A stretch of DNA of 5,912 nt. Origin: Elusimicrobiota bacterium. GTDB lineage: Bacteria > Elusimicrobiota > Elusimicrobia > Elusimicrobiales > Elusimicrobiaceae. The number at the start of each line of letters is the position of its first letter. Position 1 is the stretch's first letter. Position numbers and translations under genes: made by a program. This document shows positions 5,248 through 5,912 of this stretch, in pieces. Under the pieces are notes generated by a model that searched no databases, was not told where the DNA came from, and was given only the letters and a program-made list of their open reading frames with translations. Where the stretch lies: positions 1 through 5,912 of the forward strand of contig JAIRMX010000227.1 in NCBI GenBank assembly GCA_031258375.1, given 5' to 3'.

Positions 5248-5912
5248 ATGATGATAGAAAGAGAACAATACCTTAAAAAAATACGATTATATAAAGATAA
5301 GAACCTTATAAAAGTTGTCAGCGGCGTCCGCCGCTCGGGCAAATCCACGATTTTAAAGATATTTGCAGAAGAATTGTTGCAAAGCGGAATAGAACCGGCT
5401 CAAATTATTTCAATAAATTTTGAAGATATGGCTTACCGCGAGCTTTCGGACCATATAAAATTATACGAATACTTAAAACCCAGAATAAATGCAAATCAAA
5501 ATAAAAAAAGCTATATATTTCTTGACGAAGTACAAAATGTTTCGGATTTTGAAAAAGCGGTTGATTCCCTTTACGTCCAAAAAAATACCGACGTTTATAT
5601 TACCGGTTCCAACGCAAGGTTTTTATCTAAAGATTTAGCCACGCTTTTAACCGGCAGATATATAGAAATAAAAATGCTGCCTTTGTCTTTTGCCGAGTTT
5701 GCCTCCGCGTCAGAGGACGAAACAAACCTGAGCCGCTTATACGATAACTACGTCAATTATAGTTCTTTCCCGTACGCGGTAGAATTATTTAAAGACGACC
5801 CCGCCGGCGTTAGAGATTATTTGCAGAATATTTATCAAACCATCGTTTATAAAGATATTGCCGTCCGTGAAAAAATCAAAAATACTCTAATTTTGGAAGA
5901 CGTTATTAAGTA
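5248..5912 (+). CDS. AAA_14/DUF4143-type ATPase, N-terminal part (3' end outside window)
   Basis: The frame is open from ATG 5248 to the window edge, 221 residues of a family usually about 380-430 long. Walker A is GVRRSGKST (26-34), Walker B is YIFLDEVQ (89-96), and the family-typical YITGSNARFLSKDLATLLTG (117-136) and LPLSFAEF (144-151) follow. The AAA_14 domain is present; the C-terminal DUF4143 domain, often nuclease- or DNA-binding-like, would start near the edge. Its cellular role is poorly known in this family. Two ATG codons stand in tandem (5248 and 5251) and the residues after them match the usual N-terminus, so the start is secure. There is no Shine-Dalgarno sequence, and a promoter ends only 6 bases upstream. 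It is unrelated to the sugar genes and probably separately transcribed. Confidence 0.9.
   Translation, partial: MMIEREQYLKKIRLYKDKNLIKVVSGVRRSGKSTILKIFAEELLQSGIEPAQIISINFEDMAYRELSDHIKLYEYLKPRINANQNKKSYIFLDEVQNVSDFEKAVDSLYVQKNTDVYITGSNARFLSKDLATLLTGRYIEIKMLPLSFAEFASASEDETNLSRLYDNYVNYSSFPYAVELFKDDPAGVRDYLQNIYQTIVYKDIAVREKIKNTLILEDVIK

Noticed and set aside
5142..5348. 68-residue minus-strand frame
   Set aside because: It runs through the ATPase promoter and start antisense, with no ribosome binding site or family features that I can see.

Overview
The window reads as a moderate-to-low GC bacterial genome. It joins the end of an integrated mobile element to a badly eroded surface-polysaccharide locus, and ends in an unrelated ATPase gene. 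Taxonomy cannot be fixed from these genes. The nonulosonate-type sugar genes fit a bacterium with a decorated surface polysaccharide; any phylum name would be a guess.

Left part (1-1880): the C-terminal part of an unidentified protein enters from the left edge (1-615). It faces a complete tyrosine recombinase on the minus strand (619-1599), with 3 bp between the two stop codons. Upstream of the recombinase is a strong minus-strand terminator (1636-1669). It serves a thermonuclease (SNase-fold) gene of which only the last 58 codons remain (1704-1880, minus). That remnant is easy to miss because a longer open frame overlaps it in the wrong register.

Middle part (1881-5136): a chain of glycan-biosynthesis genes, mostly wrecks. 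The order is the C-terminal two-thirds or less of a GT4 glycosyltransferase (1881-2459), the first 29 codons of a GT2 glycosyltransferase (from 2574), and a C-terminal tail in another frame (to 2797). Two intact genes follow: a sialyltransferase-like/DUF115-like protein (2799-3611) and a fusion of a CMP-sugar-acid synthetase with an RraA-type aldolase-like domain (3629-4945). Last comes the C-terminal end of a UDP-GlcNAc 2-epimerase-type protein (5011-5136). The two intact genes have good ribosome binding sites and lie 17 bp apart, so they look co-transcribed and maintained. Together they suggest activation of an acidic 2-keto-3-deoxy sugar as a CMP donor and its transfer to a surface glycan. 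The epimerase remnant would once have fed the same kind of pathway.

Right part (5137-5912): a small terminator-like hairpin, then a promoter whose -10 element sits 6 bp before an ATG. The gene is an AAA_14/DUF4143-type ATPase that runs off the right edge and appears to be read from a leaderless transcript.

The most notable points are the cytidylyltransferase-RraA fusion with an intact D-X20-R-D motif, the sharp junction at about 1880 where two divergent genes have both lost their 5' ends (with an 11-bp direct repeat at the joint), and the number of short gene remnants around two intact genes. No RNA genes or CRISPR arrays were seen.
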